Source: Glandiceps talaboti
Taxonomy: Eukaryota > Hemichordata > Enteropneusta > Spengelidae
Assembly (NCBI RefSeq): GCF_964340395.1
Contig: NC_135568.1
Span: 19,635,210 to 19,699,209 of the forward strand
DNA length: 64,000 nucleotides
Direction of reading: 5' to 3'
A program made the position numbers and the translations under genes. Under the pieces are notes generated by a model. The model made no database searches. It was not told where the DNA came from and was given only the letters and a program-made list of their open reading frames with translations. Positions 24,784-36,864 of the stretch are shown here, piece by piece (the stretch's first letter is position 1; each line of letters begins with the position of its first letter).

Positions 24784-25386
24784 TACAGTACATGTATAGT
24801 ACATTTTATCACGTATACAAATGTATCCAGTGATGCAGAACCAATGAAACCAATACTGTACAATGTGTGAAATACAAGCTGCAATACTAATATTCTACTA
24901 TTGTTCACTGTACAGTGTACATGTAAATATTCACTATAATAGTATATTGATGTGACCTTTTGAAATGTCACATGTTACTGTCAGTGTTGTCCCCAATTTA
25001 AGATGGATGCTTCCACACTATTGTGTACCCTACATGACAGTAGTGACAGCTATCAGCAGTTGTCTTCTCTCTGAGAATGGTTCCTTCCATACTGTTGCAT
25101 GTCATGTTAATGGTACATTTAGCTTTCACCATTCATAAATGGTACCTTCTCCAATATTGTTCCCCATTGGAAAATAGTACATTCTATTCAGCATCATCCA
25201 AAATGATACGTCCCCTCACAAAATGTATGTTACTATCCTACTTACAAATGGTATGATCCTGTGATGGTAAAAGCCCATGGATTAGACTGTGTATGCTGTA
25301 CTGGGCTAAAATGATGAGTTGTGTGTGGAATTCTTCAACTAAAACATGAAACAAACCATGTCATTCTAGTATGTTGTATGTGATAG
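24784..25386. other. Non-coding sequence upstream of the candidate alternative exon
   Basis: Unique sequence with no clear TATA box or CpG cluster. It ends with an in-frame TAG at 25384 ahead of the candidate exon. Confidence 0.4.
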
Positions 25387-25491
25387 CAAATCATTGTCTC
25401 TTGGACAATGTTTATGACAACTGGATTTGTGGTTGCATCACCGCTTGCCTTACGAAGGAGAAGAGTACATTTTAATCCATATGTGGAGGAG
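25387..25491 (+). CDS. Candidate alternative neurabin exon with a second RVxF motif
   Basis: An open stretch of 105 nt in the first intron ends ...RRRRVHFNPYVEE at a GTATGC donor (25492), phase 0. RVHF fits the PP1-docking RVxF consensus. It lies exactly six residues before the exon end, as KVEF does in the constitutive exon, and it would join exon 2 in frame (NPYVEE-VYSTYA). It could be an alternative first exon, with ATG at 25408 or 25414 and an in-frame TAG at 25384-25386. It could also be an internal phase 0-0 exon after the AG at 25386, but that acceptor's pyrimidine tract is poor. As a first exon it would give a short isoform without the actin-binding N terminus. Basis: motif, spacing and phase only. 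A short motif can arise by chance, and start-codon context is weak. Confidence 0.38.
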
Positions 25492-25619
25492 GTATGCTTA
25501 CTAGTATTATTTGGATATAGTTTTTGGTGTTGTTATTGATAAATGAGTTAACTTTGAATTCAGCTACTGATTCAGTGTAGAATTTGAATCATTAGTACAG
25601 TTTTCAAGAATGATGCTAT

Positions 25620-25985
25620 TTTAGGCAGAATGGTTGCAATGTCCTTGACAGTGTGAGGTCAAAGGCGATTTGTTTCCAGTGCTCTTGGCAATGTGATGCG
25701 GCAGAGACAGTTTGGTGTCAATACCCTTAGCAAAACGGAAGTCCAAGACGATTTGGTGTCAACATCCTTGTTTCAATGTGTTGCCAAAGATGATTTGGCA
25801 ATTATGTCCTTGACAGTGTGAAGCCAAAACGATTTGGTGCCATCCTTGTGGCAATGTGTTTCCAAAGACAATTGGGCATTGATATCCGTACTAATGTGAC
25901 ACTTTGATGGCAAGGTCCCTGACACTATGAAGGAGGGTATAGTTCAGAGCTGATATCCTTGGCAATGACACATCAAAGATGAATT
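25620..25985 (+). repeat. Old degenerate tandem repeat, about 50-bp unit, about 7 copies
   Basis: Diverged units containing GGCAATGTG, CCAAAGACGATTTGGTGTCA and ATCCTTG. Its decay contrasts with the near-identical arrays elsewhere. Confidence 0.7.
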
Positions 25986-26840
25986 GTGAAGTATTGATGT
26001 GTTTCAGTATGTTCACATACCCTATGTTCCTTGAGCTAGGATATGTCTGTTGAAGTCAAAATGTACACTTCAACACAACATTACATATAGATCATAAGAT
26101 TGTCAATCCGTTTGATGTGATGTCATGGAAAGTACAAACAAACAAACAAATGAACAATTACTGTTAATATTCAACGTTGATGCTAAAGATTATGTACATG
26201 ATATAGATTAATTTATACCATATTTCAACTACTTGTCCCTAGGCTCCCCTCTTTAGTAAAACTAATCAATATTTCATTGTGAGTTCTTCATCAATGCATA
26301 ACCATTCAGTTTAATCAGTTGAATAAAATGAAAGTCAATTTGGACTCAATATTACCCAATGCCAAATTTGCTGTAAGATGTAGAAATAAATATAGTAAAT
26401 ATTAAATACTTTAAGTTTCTGAATCCATTTCTCTGAATATTTCAACATTATTTCTATATCTGATTATTGTTAGTGTCAGTAATCCCATCTTTGTGTTACA
26501 CCTAAAATGTCCCCAGATATTGAAATGTCAACATTCAAATTTAAATAACCTCAGTGACTTAAATTTCAGACTGTGTAGTTGTTGGTGTCTACAACATGTG
26601 ACTTTAATCTATTGTTCATCAATTTCTCTTTCATTAAATGTCAATCAAATGCTGTATTATAATTTCTTATTAATATGAGACACTCTGAATGAAAACACTT
26701 TATATGATAGTAAACAAATAAAACATTGTACCTTCCCTTCATGCTGTAAAATGGTGTTTTCAGAACATATACCCCTGGTCCCCAAGTTAATCAAAACATT
26801 ATGCAGTCTTTAACCACCCACATCCACTCCCACCCCTATA
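25986..26840. other. Non-coding, no gene seen
   Basis: AT-rich sequence; a 61-codon frame at 26493-26678 has no recognisable content. Confidence 0.5.
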
Positions 26841-27307
26841 ACAACCTCAATGACACAACACACCCACTACATGACAACCTCAATGACACAACACACCCAT
26901 TACATGACAACCTCAGTGACACAACACACCTACTACATGACAACCTCAGTGACAAACACACCCATTACATGACAACTTCAGTGACACAACACACCCATTA
27001 CATGACAACTTCAGTGACACAACACACCCATTACATGACAACTTTAGTGACACAACACACCTACTACATGACAACTTCAGTGACACAACACACCCATTAC
27101 ATGACAACTTCAGTGACACAACACACCCATTACATGACAACTTTAGTGACACAACACACCTACTACATGACAACTTCAGTGACACAACACACCTACTACA
27201 TGACAACTTCAGTGACACAACACACCTATTACATGACAACCTCAGTGATGTGATACACCCATTACATGACAACCTCAGTATTAAACACACCCACCTACTA
27301 CATGACA
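26841..27307 (+). repeat. Minisatellite, 33-bp unit, about 14 copies
   Basis: Units of CACAACACACCCATTACATG plus ACAACTTCAGTGA, with C/T variants. Confidence 0.95.
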
Positions 27308-27311
27308 TTAT

Positions 27312-28650
27312 ATGGTATTATAGGTATCTAGATATATAGGTATTTAGGTATTATTGGTAGGTATTATAGGTATATAGGTATATGTGCATATAGGTATTAT
27401 TGGTATATGGGTATTATGCACTGGTCAATGTCAACCCACCCCACCTCGGGGCATAGTGGGGGATTTGGAAATTAGTCTTATAAAATTTGACAAATGCCCC
27501 ACCCCCTGGGGCAAGACATTCTGGAAAATCACCACCTATATAAAACAAGTAAAACTCCCAACATTTCCCCCACCATAATGGGTGGGGGATTCAAATATTC
27601 TGACTGACACACAACTACTCTTTTACGTCCGTGAAAATGACTAGGGAGGTCAATATGAGGAAATTGCCCCACCCCCTCGGGCATTGTTTCATGGCAAACA
27701 CGGTCTAATCCCCCACATTTCTCCCATATCGCCTGAGGTGGGGGTCCCTCGGGCATTACATTGACTCGTGCATTATAGGTATATAGGTATTATAGGTATA
27801 TAGGTGTTATAGGTATATAGGTATTATAGGTATATAGGTATTATAGGTATATAGGTATTATAGGTGTATGGGTATTATAGGTATATAGGTATATGGGTAT
27901 TATAGGTATATAGGTGTATGGGTATTATAGGTGCATGTATGGGTATTATAGGTATATAGTATGGGTATTATAGGTATATAGGTATTATAGGTGTATGGGT
28001 ATTATAGGTATATGGGTATTATAGGTATTATAGGTGTATGGGTATTATAGGTGTATGGGTATTATAGGTATATGGGTATTATAGGTATTATAGGTGTATG
28101 GGTATTATAGGTATATGGGTATTATAGGTATTATAGGTGTATGGGTATTATAGGTATATGGGTATTATAGGTATTATAGGTGTATGGGTATTATAGGTGT
28201 ATGGGTATTATAGGTATTATAGGTGTATGGGTATTATAGGTATATAGGTATTATAGGTGTATGGGTATTATAGGTATTATAGGTGTATGGGTATTATAGG
28301 TTATATGGGTATATGTAATATAGGTATAGGTATTATAGGTATATAGGCATATAGGTTACATAGGTATATAGGTATTATAGGTATATAAGTATTATAGGTA
28401 TTATAGATATATAGGTTATATGGGTATATGTAATATAGGTAAAAGTATATAGGTATTATGGGTATATAGGTATATACCCGGTAGGTTATATAGGTATATA
28501 GGTATTATAGGTATTATAGGTATATAGGTATTATAGGTATATAGGTATATAGGTATATAGTATGGGTATTATGGGTATATAGGTATTATAGGTATATGGG
28601 TATTATAGGTATATACTAGGTATATGTAATATAGGTATAGGTATATAGGT
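27312..28650 (+). repeat. GGTATTATA/GGTATATA low-complexity array, interrupted by a MITE
   Basis: Short units GGTATTATA, GGTATATA and GGTGTATG in irregular order on both sides of an inserted element at 27417-27772. Confidence 0.93.
27417..27772. mobile_element. PIF/Harbinger-like MITE inserted in the GGTATTATA array
   Basis: A 356-bp GC-richer insert. Ends read TGCACTGGTCAATGT and, from the right, TGCACGAGTCAATGT. Flanked by TTA on both sides (27414-27416, 27773-27775), as expected of the 3-bp TWA target of PIF/Harbinger elements (family knowledge). No transposase. Internal CCCCACC/GGTGGGG inverted motifs. Confidence 0.72.
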
Positions 28651-29144
28651 TTTACAACTACACTGGAACAGTTACAGTGAAAAGGACATTTTAATTTCAT
28701 GTACAGTATTGTTCAATTGAGAAAGACTCAATCAATAAATGTGATTGCAAAGACATATACTAATACATGCGTCTATACTTTATGATGTCTAGAATACTTA
28801 ATAATTCATGCTACATTAAACAGTCAGTTCATACACATTTTACTCTATAACACAAAAGATTCAATATTATTCAAGCTTCCATTGCCTTATTGTTAAATTT
28901 GCAAATGAAGAAAAGGCAATTTTTGAGCAGAAAGAAGTGTTTTCTTAGCAAACATTAATTGTGAATGCAGTGTGTTAATGGTATGTGTCTTTGTTAGTAT
29001 ATATAGCCATTGTGAATGCATAGTCACAACTCATTCTGTCAAGTACATTCAATCTGATCACTCTCTTTTGCAATATTTATTTCCATTCATATTTTTTCTT
29101 AATTCAATAAGAAGTGATTAATAGAAGAGAATTGAGTTAAGGTC
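28651..29144. other. Non-coding, no gene seen
   Basis: AT-rich unique-looking sequence. Confidence 0.5.
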
Positions 29145-29217
29145 ATGGCCATTCACAGTGTTTTTACCTCCCGTAAGGGGATGTTATGTTATGCTTGTGT
29201 GTGTGTGTGTGTGTGTG

Positions 29218-29256
<39 letters not shown>

Positions 29257-29420
29257 GTCTGTCTGTCTGTCTGTGGACACGATATCTCAAAAACTACTGC
29301 ATTGATTCTCATGAAACTAGCTACACATCTTCAATATGGTAATGGAAAGAACTGATTAGACTTTGGTAAATATCAAATGAACATTAATTAGGCATTTGCA
29401 TTTGCATAATTAATGAGTTT
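29145..29420 (+). mobile_element. Dispersed repeat copy with CTGT/TG microsatellite, forward orientation
   Basis: TTTTTACCTCCCGTAAGG, a TG run, a CTGT run, then GGACACGATATCTCAAAAAC and a tail ending near TTTGCATAATTAATGAG. Second copy of the element at 17190-17400. Confidence 0.75.
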
Positions 29421-29721
29421 AGTGATTAGGCTATATGTTTGGAATACATATTTCAATTTCAATATAATTTGATACATATTTTATTTTATTTTATTTTATT
29501 TAGCCGTGTACACAAGAAGTGACATTGGCAAGAAAATATACTAAATGAAACACTGATGTTTACAATGTCTTGAAAATATTGAGTATATCACTGAGATATT
29601 TAGCTGTGACACTTGCTGTAGTATCATCTACAAATGAAAAAATGTACTTAAATAGAGAATGATTATCAAATTTAAGTAACTGTGACTGTAAACTAAATAA
29701 AATGTCCAAGTAATTCATCTC
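29421..29721. other. Non-coding, TTTTA microsatellite
   Basis: Contains a short TTTTA run near 29478-29502; otherwise nothing seen. Confidence 0.5.
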
Positions 29722-29884
29722 TTATCTTCTGAATACATACGTTAACCTGACAAAGTGCATATGTCCCATAAGGTTTGTTTATTTAGCTTAAAGCTTTTTT
29801 ATAGAATAATTTGCATAATTAATGATTTTTAGCACAACTGAACTGATAAGGTTCAATAGTTTAATGTATGTATTCAGAAGATAA
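29722..29884. mobile_element. Small inverted-repeat element
   Basis: TTATCTTCTGAATACATACG at 29722 and its reverse complement ending at 29884 form 24-bp arms with one mismatch, about 115 bp apart. Probably a short MITE or its remnant. Confidence 0.5.
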
Positions 29885-30158
29885 TGCCTTCTTGTACATG
29901 AACACAATGTACCAGTCTGGTAATTAGTGAAAATTAGTCTTTGAGAACAAGCTGAAGACTGTAAAATCACTCAAATTTGTTGTTGCAAAAATATCTCAGT
30001 TTACAGTATGTATATATGAAGCTTTGCATAGAGAGACACCATTCAGAATTGCACAATAAGTTAGCCATAAAATACACAAGTTGGGGACTATGTGTTCGAT
30101 TGAAGGTTAATTGTATAAATGTAAACATATTTATTAAATTTTGATGACTTGATTGCAG

Positions 30159-30291
30159 GTCTATTCAACATATGCAATTGAAGATTATGATAGACGTAAT
30201 GATGATGTTGATCCAGTTGCTGCATCTGCTGAATATGAACTGGAGAAACGTGTCGATAGAATGGATGTCTTCCCTGTGGAACTTGAGAAAG
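30159..30291 (+). CDS. PPP1R9A: Neurabin/spinophilin exon 2 (PP1-binding segment before the PDZ domain)
   Basis: Coding exon of 133 nt, entering at phase 0 and leaving at phase 1. Acceptor TTGATTGCAG, donor GTCAGT from 30292. It encodes [20 protein letters not shown], then [20 protein letters not shown] and ELEK. This is the most conserved part of neurabin and spinophilin. In the family it folds onto PP1 just after the RVxF motif and leads directly into the PDZ domain. [10 protein letters not shown] resembles neurabin-1 more than spinophilin. It follows a 19-kb intron and precedes a 3.2-kb intron that is mostly a 30-bp tandem array. Confidence 0.95.
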
Positions 30292-30534
30292 GTCAGTTGA
30301 AATCAGTTGGACAGCTTTTTACAATTGAGATATACATTTGTATGCACATGATTTGGATAAGGAAATATTAAGTAAACAGTACAAAGTTTCTTATTCAAAA
30401 TGATATTTTCCAGTGTATGTTGTTTTGCCTGAAATATTTGGGCGACTGTGATCTGGTTAGAACATACAGATGTGAAATGGTGTTATGTAGGCACAAACTA
30501 TGAGCACTCAGTTTAATGCTGTGACTGCTAACAG

Positions 30535-33050
30535 GACTATATAATTTATAAACTGTGCTGACTGTACTAAATAATTTATAAACTGTGCTGACCGTACTAA
30601 ATAATTTATAAACTGTGCTGACTGTACTAAATAATTTATAAACTGTGCTGACTGTACTAAATAATTTATAAACTGTGCTGACTGTACTATATAATTTATA
30701 AACTGTGCTGACTGTACTATATAATTTATAAACTGTGCTGACTGTACTATATAATTTATAAACTGTGCTGACTGTACTAAATAATTTATAAACTGTGCTG
30801 ACCGTACTAAATAATTTATAAACTGTGCTGACTGTACTAAATAATTTATAAACTGTGCTGACTGTACTATACAATTTATAAACTGTGCTGACTGTACTAA
30901 ATAATTTATAAACTGTGCTGACTGTACTATATAATTTATAAACTGTGCTGACCATACTAAATAATTTATAAACTGTGCTGACTGTACTAAATAATTTATA
31001 AACTGTGCTGACTGTACTATATAATTTATAACCTGTGCTGACTGTACTAAATAATTTATAAACTGTGCTGACTGTACTATATAATTTATAAACTGTGCTG
31101 ACAGTACTAAATAATTTATAAACTGTGCTGACTACTAAATAATTTATAAACTGTGCTGACTGTACTATATAATTTATAAACTGTGCTGACTGTACTAAAT
31201 AATTTATAACCTGTGCTGACTGTACTATATAATTTATAAACTGTGCTGACTGTACTAAATAATTTATAAACTGTGCTGACTGTACTATATAATTTATAAA
31301 CTGTGCTGACTGTACTAAATAATTTATAACCTGTGCTGACTGTACTAAATAATTTATAAACTGTGCTGACTGTACTAAATAATTTATAAACTGTGCTGAC
31401 CGTACTAAATAATTTATAAACTGTGCTGACTGTACTAAATAATTTATAAACTGTGCTGACTGTACTATACAATTTATAAACTGTGCTGACTGTACTAAAT
31501 AATTTATAAACTGTGCTGACTGTACTATATAATTTATAAACTGTGCTGACCGTACTAAATAATTTATAAACTGTGCTGACTGTACTAAATAATTTATAAA
31601 CTGTGCTGACTGTACTATATAATTTATAACCTGTGCTGACTGTACTAAATAATTTATAAACTGTGCTGACTGTACTATATAATTTATAAACTGTGCTGAC
31701 AGTACTAAATAATTTATAAACTGTGCTGACTACTAAATAATTTATAAACTGTGCTGACTGTACTATATAATTTATAAACTGTGCTGACTGTACTAAATAA
31801 TTTATAACCTGTGCTGACTGTACTATATAATTTATAAACTGTGCTGACTGTACTAAATAATTTATAACCTGTGCTGACTGTACTAAATAATTTATAAACT
31901 GTGCTGACTGTACTAAATAATTTATAAACTGTGCTGACTGTACTAAATAATTTATAAACTGTGCTGACTGTACTAAATAATTTATAAACTGTGCTGACTG
32001 TCCTAAATAATTTATAAACTGTGCTGACTGTACTAAATAATTTATAAACTGTGCTGACTGTACTAAATAATTTATAAACTGTGCTGACTGTACTATATAA
32101 TTTATAAACTGTGCTGACTGTACTAAATAATTTATAACCTGTGCTGACTGTACTAAATAATTTATAAACTGTGCTGACTGTACTAAATAATTTATAAACT
32201 GTGCTGACTGTACTAAATAATTTATAAACTGTGCTGACTGTACTATATAATTTATAAACTGTGCTGACTGTACTAAATAATTTATAAACTGTGCTGACTG
32301 TACTATATAATTTATAAACTGTGCTGACTGTACTAAATAATTTATAAACTGTGCTGACTGTACTAAATAATTTATAAACTGTGCTGACTACTAAATAATT
32401 TATAAACTGTGCTGACTACTAAATAATTTATAAACTGTGCTGACTGTACTAAATAATTTATAAACTGTGCTGACTGTACTATATAATTTATAAACTGTGC
32501 TGACTGTACTAAATAATTTATAAACTGTGCTGACTGTACTAAATAATTTATAAACTGTGCTGACTACTAAATAATTTATAAACTGTGCTGACTACTAAAT
32601 AATTTATAAACTGTGCTGACTACTAAATAATTTATAAACTGTGCTGACTACTAAATAATTTATAAACTGTGCTGACTACTAAATAATTTATAAACTGTGC
32701 TGACTACTAAATAATTTATAAACTGTGCTGACTACTAAATAATTTATAAACTGTGCTGACTACTAAATAATTTATAAACTGTGCTGACTGTACTAAATAA
32801 TTTATAAACTGTGCTGACTGTACTATATAATTTATAAACTGTGCTGACTGTACTAAATAATTTATAAACTGTGCTGACTGTACTAAATAATTTATAAACT
32901 GTGCTGACTACTAAATAATTTATAAACTGTGCTGACTACTAAATAATTTATAAACTGTGCTGACTACTAAATAATTTATAAACTGTGCTGACTACTAAAT
33001 AATTTATAAACTGTGCTGACTACTAAATAATTTATAAACTGTGCTGACTG
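30535..33050 (+). repeat. Minisatellite, 30/28-bp units, about 84 copies
   Basis: Units of ACTAAATAATTTATAAACTG plus TGCTGACTGT; a 28-bp form lacks GT and clusters toward the 3' end. A rare variant (GACAGTACT followed by a 28-bp unit) recurs 598 bp apart at 31101 and 31699, marking a 20-unit block duplication. Fills most of the intron between exons 2 and 3. Confidence 0.97.
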
Positions 33051-33512
33051 TTGCTAATATTGTAGGACACCACACCTACATAAAAAGCCAAATCAATCTA
33101 TCCAACATGGTAAAGCCATCATTAAAAGAAAGTTCATCACTCTCAGATAAATTGTGGCGAGTATCAAAGTCAGTATTACTACTGTCTACCATTACTTACT
33201 ATACTTACTCTACTCATTGACATTAAAATGGTACCCTCTATGATGTCGTAATCCCCAAAGGGAGAATGATAGCAAGTATAGATGTAAATTCATGACTGTT
33301 CAGGTCGCCACTGATCACCAGTTTTAACTGTGTTTTTCTCACTTATCATGCAATTTTGAATTGTTAGCTTTGCATGTACTGGTTAAGAGAAATATAAAGA
33401 ACATTTTTCAAGGTTGTTTTATGATGGGCATTTTGAATCACCTTTAAAAATGAAGAAATCACAATTTTGTTTAATTACCGCACATGTAATAATGAAAGTG
33501 TTTGTATTTCAG
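33051..33512. other. Intron sequence before exon 3
   Basis: Unique sequence; a 38-codon frame from 33106 is serine-rich but its splice phases do not fit. Confidence 0.5.
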
Positions 33513-33633
33513 GTAAGGAAGGCCTTGGTTTAAGTATTATTGGTATGGGTGTGGGTGCCGATGCTGGTCTAGAAAAACTAGGAATATTTATCAAAACTAT
33601 CACTGAAAATGGAGCTGCACAGAAGGATGGACG
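33513..33633 (+). CDS. PPP1R9A: Neurabin/spinophilin exon 3 (N-terminal half of the PDZ domain)
   Basis: Coding exon of 121 nt, entering at phase 1 and leaving at phase 2. Acceptor TTTGTATTTCAG, donor GTAAGG from 33634. The split glycine codon at the upstream junction gives [25 protein letters not shown] is the carboxylate-binding loop and beta-2 strand of a PDZ domain, which holds the C terminus of partner proteins. The rest, [20 protein letters not shown] and AQKDGR, is the beta-3/alpha-1 region and is nearly identical to mammalian neurabin. In the family the PDZ domain binds p70 S6 kinase and glutamate-receptor tails; nothing in the sequence tells the partner here. A G-rich 59-bp array begins about 90 bp after the donor. 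Confidence 0.95.
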
Positions 33634-33689
33634 GTAAGGACTTTACTATAGATTGATAAATGGCATGTATAGATTATAGGTTGATAGGT

Positions 33690-34425
33690 AAAATGTGTGT
33701 GTGTGTGTGGGGGGGGGGGTATCTGTAGGTACCAATTTCAGAGGATGGAGGGATGTCTGTAGATACCAATTTCTGATTGCAACCAATGCCTGTGGGGGGA
33801 GGGTGGAGGGATGTTTGTAGATACCAATTTCTGATTGCAACCAATGCCTGTGGGGGGAGGGTGGAGGGATGTTTGTAGATACCAATTTCTGATTGCAACC
33901 AATGCCTGTGGGGGGAGGGTGGAGGGATGTTTGTAGATACCAATTTCTGATTGCAACCAATGCCTGTGGGGGGAGGGTGGAGGGATGTTTGTAGATACCA
34001 ATTTCTGATTGCAACCAATGCCTGTGGGGGGAGGGTGGAGGGATGTTTGTAGATACCAATTTCTGATTGCAACCAATGCCTGTGGGGGGAGGGTGGAGGG
34101 ATGTTTGTAGATACCAATTTCTGATTGCAACCAATGCCTGTGGGGGGAGGGTGGAGGGATGTTTGTAGATACCAATTTCTGATTGCAACCAATGCCTGTG
34201 GGGGGAGGGTGGAGGGATGTTTGTAGATACCAATTTCTGATTGCAACCAATGCCTGTGGGGGGAGGGTGGAGGGATGTTTGTAGATACCAATTTCTGATT
34301 GCAACCAATGCCTGTGGGGGGAGGGTGGAGGGATGTCTGTAGATACCAATTTCAGATTGCAACCAATGCCTGTGGGGGGGGAGGGTGGAGGGATGTCTGT
34401 AGATACCAATTTCTGAGGATGGAGG
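33690..34425 (+). repeat. G-rich minisatellite, 59-bp unit, about 12 copies
   Basis: A TG/G run at 33690-33719 is followed by units of GATGTTTGTAGATACCAATT plus TCTGATTGCAACCAATGCCT plus GTGGGGGGAGGGTGGAGGG. The last part has four G runs on the transcribed-sense strand and could form a G-quadruplex. Confidence 0.96.
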
Positions 34426-34503
34426 GGTTAACCTTGACATCTATGTTTATTATATATAAAGGTCAAATAACCCAAATTGTTCAAAGTGTAAATGTACATG
34501 TAC

Positions 34504-35941
34504 ACCTCTGACATACACGGGCTGACTTCAACCTCTGACATACACGGGCTGACTTCAACCTCTTACATACACGGGCTGACTTCAACCTCTGACATACACG
34601 GGCTGACTTCAACCTCTGACATACACAGGCTGACTTCAACCTCTGACATACACAGGCTGACTTCAACCTCTGACATACACAGGCTGACTTCAACCTCTGA
34701 CATACACAGGCTGACTTCAACCTCTGACATACACAGGCTGACTTCAACCTCTGACATACACAGGCTGACTTTAAACCTCTGACACACACAGGCTGACTTC
34801 AACCTCTGACACACACAGGCTGACTTCAACCTCTGACATACACAGGCTGACTTCAACCTCTGACATACACAGGCTGACTTCAACCACTGACATACACAGG
34901 CTGACTTCAACCACTGACATACACGGGCTGACTTCAACCTCTGACATACACTGGCTGACTTCAACCACTGACATACACAGGCTGACTTCAACCACTGACA
35001 TACACAGGCTGACTTCAACCTCTGACATACACTGGCTGACTTCAACCACTGACATACACAGGCTGACTTCAACCACTGACATACACAGGCTGACTTCAAC
35101 CTCTGACATACACAGGCTGACTTCAACCTCTGACATACACAGGCTGACTTCAACCTCTGACATACACGGGCTGACTTCAACCACTGACATACACGGGCTG
35201 ACTTCAACCTCTGACATACACTGGCTGACTTCAACCACTGACATACACAGGCTGACTTCAACCACTGACATACACAGGCTGACTTCAACCTCTGACATAC
35301 ACAGGCTGACTTCAACCTCTGACATACACGGGCTGACTTCAACCACTGACATACACGGGCTGACTTCAACCTCTGACATACACTGGCTGACTTCAACCAC
35401 TGACATACACAGGCTGACTTCAACCTCTGACATACACAGGCTGACTTCAACCTCTGACATACACAGGCTGACTTCAACCTCTGACATACACAGGCTGACT
35501 TCAACCACTGACATACACAGGCTGACTTCAACCTCTGACATACACAGGCTGACTTCAACCACTGACATACACAGGCTGACTTCAACCTCTGACATACACA
35601 GGCTGACTTCAACCTCTGACATACACAGGCTGACTTCAACCACTGACATACACAGGCTGACTTCAACCTCTGACATACACAGGCTGACTTCAACCTCTGA
35701 CATACACAGGCTGACTTCAACCACTGACATACACAGGCTGACTTCAACCTCTGACATACACAGGCTGACTTCAACCTCTGACATACACTGGCTGACTTCA
35801 ACCACTGACATACACAGGCTGACTTCAACCTCTGACATACACAGGCTGACTTCAACCACTGACATACACAGGCTGACTTCAACCTCTGACATACACAGGC
35901 TGACTTCAACCTCTGACATACACAGGCTGACTTAAACCTCT
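34504..35941 (+). repeat. Minisatellite, 27-bp unit, about 53 copies
   Basis: Units of GGCTGACTTCAACCTCTGAC plus ATACACA. Variants: ACACGGG/ACACAGG/ACACTGG and CCTCTG/CCACTG. A multi-unit block recurs around 34915-35060, 35200-35290 and 35380. Long open frames are a consequence of the unit length. Confidence 0.97.
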
Positions 35942-36259
35942 GTGCATCATTTTGTTTTGTGACCTTTACAATAATGGCTCAATGGTGGCCATATTGATCA
36001 TTAATATTTACATTTTGCCCACTAACTCTGGCACTTAATAGATAGATACCTTATTTTTAGTCCCCAACAGTCACCATTCCCTCTATTTTCAGGTGAAATA
36101 GCTTATGTGTAAAGTATACAATTATGTACACATCATGCTTGCATGAGCCAATCTCAACCAAACATGGCACAAATGTCATAATATAGCCTGTATATGCACA
36201 TCACTTTGATTGTCAACCTTTGTGATAATACCCAAATGGTGTCCACTGTTTTGTAGAGC
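35942..36259 (+). repeat. Dispersed repeat fragment ('CAACCAAACATGGCAC' family)
   Basis: CTCAACCAAACATGGCAC and the following ATATGCACATCACTTTGATT match the order of motifs at 37815-38500 and 46480-46860. Confidence 0.55.
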
Positions 36260-36864
36260 AACTCTGGCTCTGGAATCGTAATAAGTACAGTGTTGACCAA
36301 CTCTGGAATCTTAATATATGTACAGTGTTGACCAACTCTGGAATCTTACTAGGTACAGTGTTGACCAACTCTGGAATCGTAATAAGTACAGTGTTGACCA
36401 ACTCTGGAATCTTAATATATGTACAGTGTTGACCAACTCTGGAATCTTAATAGGTACAGTGTTGACCAACTCTGGAATCTTACTAGGTACAGTGTTGACC
36501 AACTCTGGAATCTTAATAAGTACAGTGTTGACCAACTCTGGAATCTTACTAGGTACAGTGTTGACCAACTCTGGAATCTTAATATATGTACAGTGTTGAC
36601 CAACTCTGGAATCTTAATAGGTACAGTGTTGACCAACTCTGGAATCTTAATAAGTACAGTGTTGACCAACTCTGGAATCTTACTAGGTACAGTGTTGACC
36701 AACTCTGGAATCTTAATATATGTACAGTGTTGACCAACTCTGGAATCTTACTAGGTACAGTGTTGACCAACTCTGGAATCTTAATATATGTACAGTGTTG
36801 ACCAACTCTGGAATCTTACTAGGTACAGTGTTGACCAACTCTGCAATCTTAATAGGTACAGTGT
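36260..36864 (+). repeat. Minisatellite, 33/35-bp units, about 18 copies
   Basis: Units of ACTCTGGAATCTTACTAGGT plus ACAGTGTTGACCA, with AATAGG, AATAAG and AATATATG spacer types. Confidence 0.96.

Noticed and set aside
33106-33222. Serine-rich 38-codon frame in the intron before exon 3
   Set aside because: Donor and acceptor candidates give phase 0, but the flanking exons meet at phase 1.
34563-35919. 448-codon minus-strand cysteine-rich repeat frame
   Set aside because: 27-bp tandem unit; open in more than one frame; antisense to the neurabin intron with no signal of its own.
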